DNA of 36,338 bases from assembly GCF_000633395.1 (NCBI RefSeq), contig NZ_AYMU01000021.1, positions 1 through 36,338 of the forward strand. The letters run 5' to 3'. Positions 34,633 to 36,338 of the stretch are shown piece by piece; within the stretch, counting starts at the first letter, position 1, and the number at the start of each line of letters is the position of its first letter. The translations under genes and the position numbers were made by a program. The notes under the pieces were generated by a model, which did no database searches, was not told where the DNA came from, and saw only the letters and a program-made list of their open reading frames with translations. The DNA comes from Pseudomonas sp. PH1b (GTDB taxonomy: Bacteria > Pseudomonadota > Gammaproteobacteria > Pseudomonadales > Pseudomonadaceae).

Positions 34633-35646
34633 ATGCTGTTCAAATTCCCCAAGGCATCGGATTCGAAAGAGTCGGATATCACGCCAGAATCCCTCTATAT
34701 CTCTCGTCGCCAGCTTCTAGGTGCAACAGCGGCAGGTGTCGCGCTGTCGGGCTTGCCTCGTTGGGCCAGTGCAGATGTTGCTGGTCAATACGCGGAGGTC
34801 GAGCCGGGCAGGGCACCTGCGTGGTTTGCTGACAAGTTGCCGAGTACCCGTTGGCAGGCCGTTACCGTTCAGGGAGAGGCGATCACTCCTTTCAAGGACG
34901 CCACCCATTACAACAACTTCTATGAGTTCGGAACCGACAAAGGTGATCCCGCTGCCAATGCGGGGGCGCTGAAAACCGAGCCCTGGAGTGTGGTGGTGGA
35001 TGGTGAAGTGGAGAAGCCGGGCCGTTACGCCCTGGAAGACTTCATGAAGCCTTACCAATTGGAGGAGCGTATCTATCGACTGCGCTGTGTGGAGGCTTGG
35101 TCGATGGTGATTCCATGGATTGGCTTTCCGATTTCTGCATTGCTCAAGCAGGTGGAGCCGACGTCAAAGGCCAAGTACATTCGTTTTGAAACCTTGCAGG
35201 ATCCCAAGAGCATGCCAGGCCAGCGCTCGGGTTTTGCCTTGATCGACTGGCCCTATGTGGAAGGGTTGCGTCTTGATGAGGCGATGAACCCCTTGGCGAT
35301 CATGGCGGTGGGTATGTATGGGCGTGAGTTGCCCAATCAAAATGGTGCGCCGCTGCGTTTGGTCGTGCCTTGGAAGTACGGTTTCAAAAGCGTGAAGTCC
35401 ATTGTCCGTATCAGCCTGGTTAGCGAGCAGCCAAAAACGACCTGGCAGAGCATTGCGGCCAACGAGTATGGTTTTTACGCAAATGTGAACCCTACTGTCG
35501 ATCATCCACGCTGGACCCAGGCACGTGAGCGGCGGCTGCCGAGCGGTCTGTTCAGTCCCAATGTGCGGGAAACGCAGATGTTCAATGGCTACTCCGATGA
35601 AGTCGCTGCTTTATATAGCGGCATGGATTTGCGGAAGAACTACTGA
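34633..35646 (+). CDS. msrP: Methionine-sulfoxide reductase catalytic subunit MsrP
   Basis: This 337-residue periplasmic molybdoenzyme (formerly YedY) repairs oxidised methionines in envelope proteins. A Tat signal is present: SRRQLLG (24-30) followed by a hydrophobic stretch ending ASA. The molybdenum-ligating cysteine is C152 in YRLRCVEAWSMVIPW. It takes electrons from the heme membrane protein MsrQ, whose gene overlaps by one base (TGATG). Enterobacterial msrPQ is induced by reactive chlorine through HprSR; no such two-component genes lie nearby, and the hairpin over the ribosome binding site may provide another control. Confidence 0.97.
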   Translation: MLFKFPKASDSKESDITPESLYISRRQLLGATAAGVALSGLPRWASADVAGQYAEVEPGRAPAWFADKLPSTRWQAVTVQGEAITPFKDATHYNNFYEFGTDKGDPAANAGALKTEPWSVVVDGEVEKPGRYALEDFMKPYQLEERIYRLRCVEAWSMVIPWIGFPISALLKQVEPTSKAKYIRFETLQDPKSMPGQRSGFALIDWPYVEGLRLDEAMNPLAIMAVGMYGRELPNQNGAPLRLVVPWKYGFKSVKSIVRISLVSEQPKTTWQSIAANEYGFYANVNPTVDHPRWTQARERRLPSGLFSPNVRETQMFNGYSDEVAALYSGMDLRKNY

Positions 35647-36266
35647 TGCGTTATCCGTTTTGGCGTGTAGGCGTCTTTCTTGCCGCAGCTGCCTTGCCGC
35701 TGTATTGGCTGTATGAAGCTTGGGCACAGGCCCTGGGGCCAGACCCAGGCAAGGTGATGGTTGATCGCTTGGGATTGGGGGCGTTGGTGTTGCTCCTGAT
35801 CACTCTGGGCATGACGCCATTGCAGAAGCTTACGGGGTGGCCGGTCTGGATTGCACTGCGTCGGCAATTGGGCTTGTGGTGCTTCGCTTATGTGGTGCTG
35901 CACCTGAGTGCCTACGGGGTGTTCATTCTGGGGTTGGACTGGTCACAGCTGGGTGTGGAGTTGCGCAAGCGGCCTTACATCTTAGTTGGCAGTCTGGGCT
36001 TCCTCTTGTTATTGGTCCTGGCGCTGACATCCAATCGCTATAGCCAGCGTCACCTGGGGGCGCGATGGAAGAAGCTGCATCGTTTGGTCTATGTCGTCCT
36101 GGGGTTGGGATTGCTGCATATGCTGTGGATCGTCCGCGCGGATCTGAAGGAGTGGGCGGTCTATGCCTTTATAGGTGGGATGTTACTGCTGCTGCGTGTG
36201 CCTCCGGTGATGCGTCGAATTCCCCGTTTAATTGCGCGAAAAGCATCTTCTGCAACAAAAGCGTAA
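35646..36266 (+). CDS. msrQ: Heme-binding membrane subunit MsrQ
   Basis: This 206-residue inner-membrane b-type heme protein (formerly YedZ) passes quinol-derived electrons to MsrP. About six membrane segments are visible, with GLWCFAYVVLHLSAY and KKLHRLVYVVLGLGLLHMLW carrying the histidines that likely ligate heme. RRQLGLWCFAY and GARWKKLHRLVY are typical of the ferric-reductase-like family. It is translated with msrP through TGATG. Confidence 0.96.
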   Translation: MRYPFWRVGVFLAAAALPLYWLYEAWAQALGPDPGKVMVDRLGLGALVLLLITLGMTPLQKLTGWPVWIALRRQLGLWCFAYVVLHLSAYGVFILGLDWSQLGVELRKRPYILVGSLGFLLLLVLALTSNRYSQRHLGARWKKLHRLVYVVLGLGLLHMLWIVRADLKEWAVYAFIGGMLLLLRVPPVMRRIPRLIARKASSATKA

Positions 36267-36273
36267 TTAAGGG

Positions 36274-36301
36274 TTGACGGCAGATTCTACAGGTCTATAA
36301 T
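36274..36301 (+). promoter_or_regulatory. Stable-RNA type promoter, probably of an rRNA operon
   Basis: TTGACG (36274-36279) and a perfect TATAAT (36296-36301) are 16 bases apart. AT-rich sequence (GCGTAATTAA) precedes the -35 like an UP element, and a GC-rich discriminator (TCGCCCC) follows the -10, the signature of ppGpp/DksA-controlled rRNA and tRNA promoters. From memory a 16S rRNA gene follows msrQ in P. aeruginosa. No rRNA sequence itself is inside the window. Confidence 0.8.
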
Positions 36302-36338
36302 TCGCCCCACTTCCGGTGCAGTCGAAACGGAAAACTCC

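Overview
The window reads as core chromosome of a Pseudomonas from the fluorescens/protegens/chlororaphis side of the genus. The DNA is GC-rich and densely coded. The gene order acs-pgi-panC-panB-folK-pcnB-(crcZ)-cbrB-cbrA-gluQRS-dksA ... phuTUVW-(prrF)-cbpA ... mrcB ... ilvI-ilvH-ilvC-pssA-msrP-msrQ-(rRNA operon promoter) is, from memory, a rearranged match to the P. aeruginosa PA4690-PA4733 neighbourhood. I see no insertion sequence, prophage, CRISPR array or tRNA.

Left part (1-9450, nearly all minus strand): the 5' end of a thiolase gene, an MpaB-family oxygenase-like protein, acetyl-CoA synthetase, glucose-6-phosphate isomerase, the pantothenate pair panB-panC (no panD beside them), then pcnB-folK.

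Carbon-catabolite control block (9450-14750): the CbrAB two-component system (transporter-like kinase CbrA, sigma-54 activator CbrB), a 58-residue membrane ORF (cbrX) overlapping the start of cbrA, and downstream of cbrB the small RNA CrcZ. CrcZ has a near-perfect sigma-54 promoter, six A-rich Hfq/Crc-type motifs and a terminator.

Middle (14800-24500): gluQRS and dksA on the minus strand; a PLP aminotransferase and sfsA on the plus strand; a small Rieske protein; a heme-uptake operon phuT-phuU-phuV-phuW. Between phuW and cbpA lies a single copy of the Fur-controlled iron sRNA PrrF, with Fur box, promoter and terminator all readable. Then come cbpA, a TfoX C-terminal-domain protein and a pentapeptide-repeat protein.

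Right part (24580-36338): an unusual kinase-like/P-loop two-domain protein diverging from mrcB (PBP1b), a TPR lipoprotein and yqcC; a 600-nt region holding a structured leader before ilvI-ilvH, then ilvC; pssA; and the periplasmic methionine-sulfoxide reductase pair msrP-msrQ, with the msrP ribosome binding site inside a long hairpin. The window ends in a strong stable-RNA type promoter, very probably that of a 16S-23S-5S operon starting just beyond the edge.

I do not see an evident novel multigene system. The best leads are in RNA-level control: the ilvI leader, the msrP hairpin, a possibly leaderless mrcB mRNA, the solo prrF, and the cbrX-cbrA overlap.
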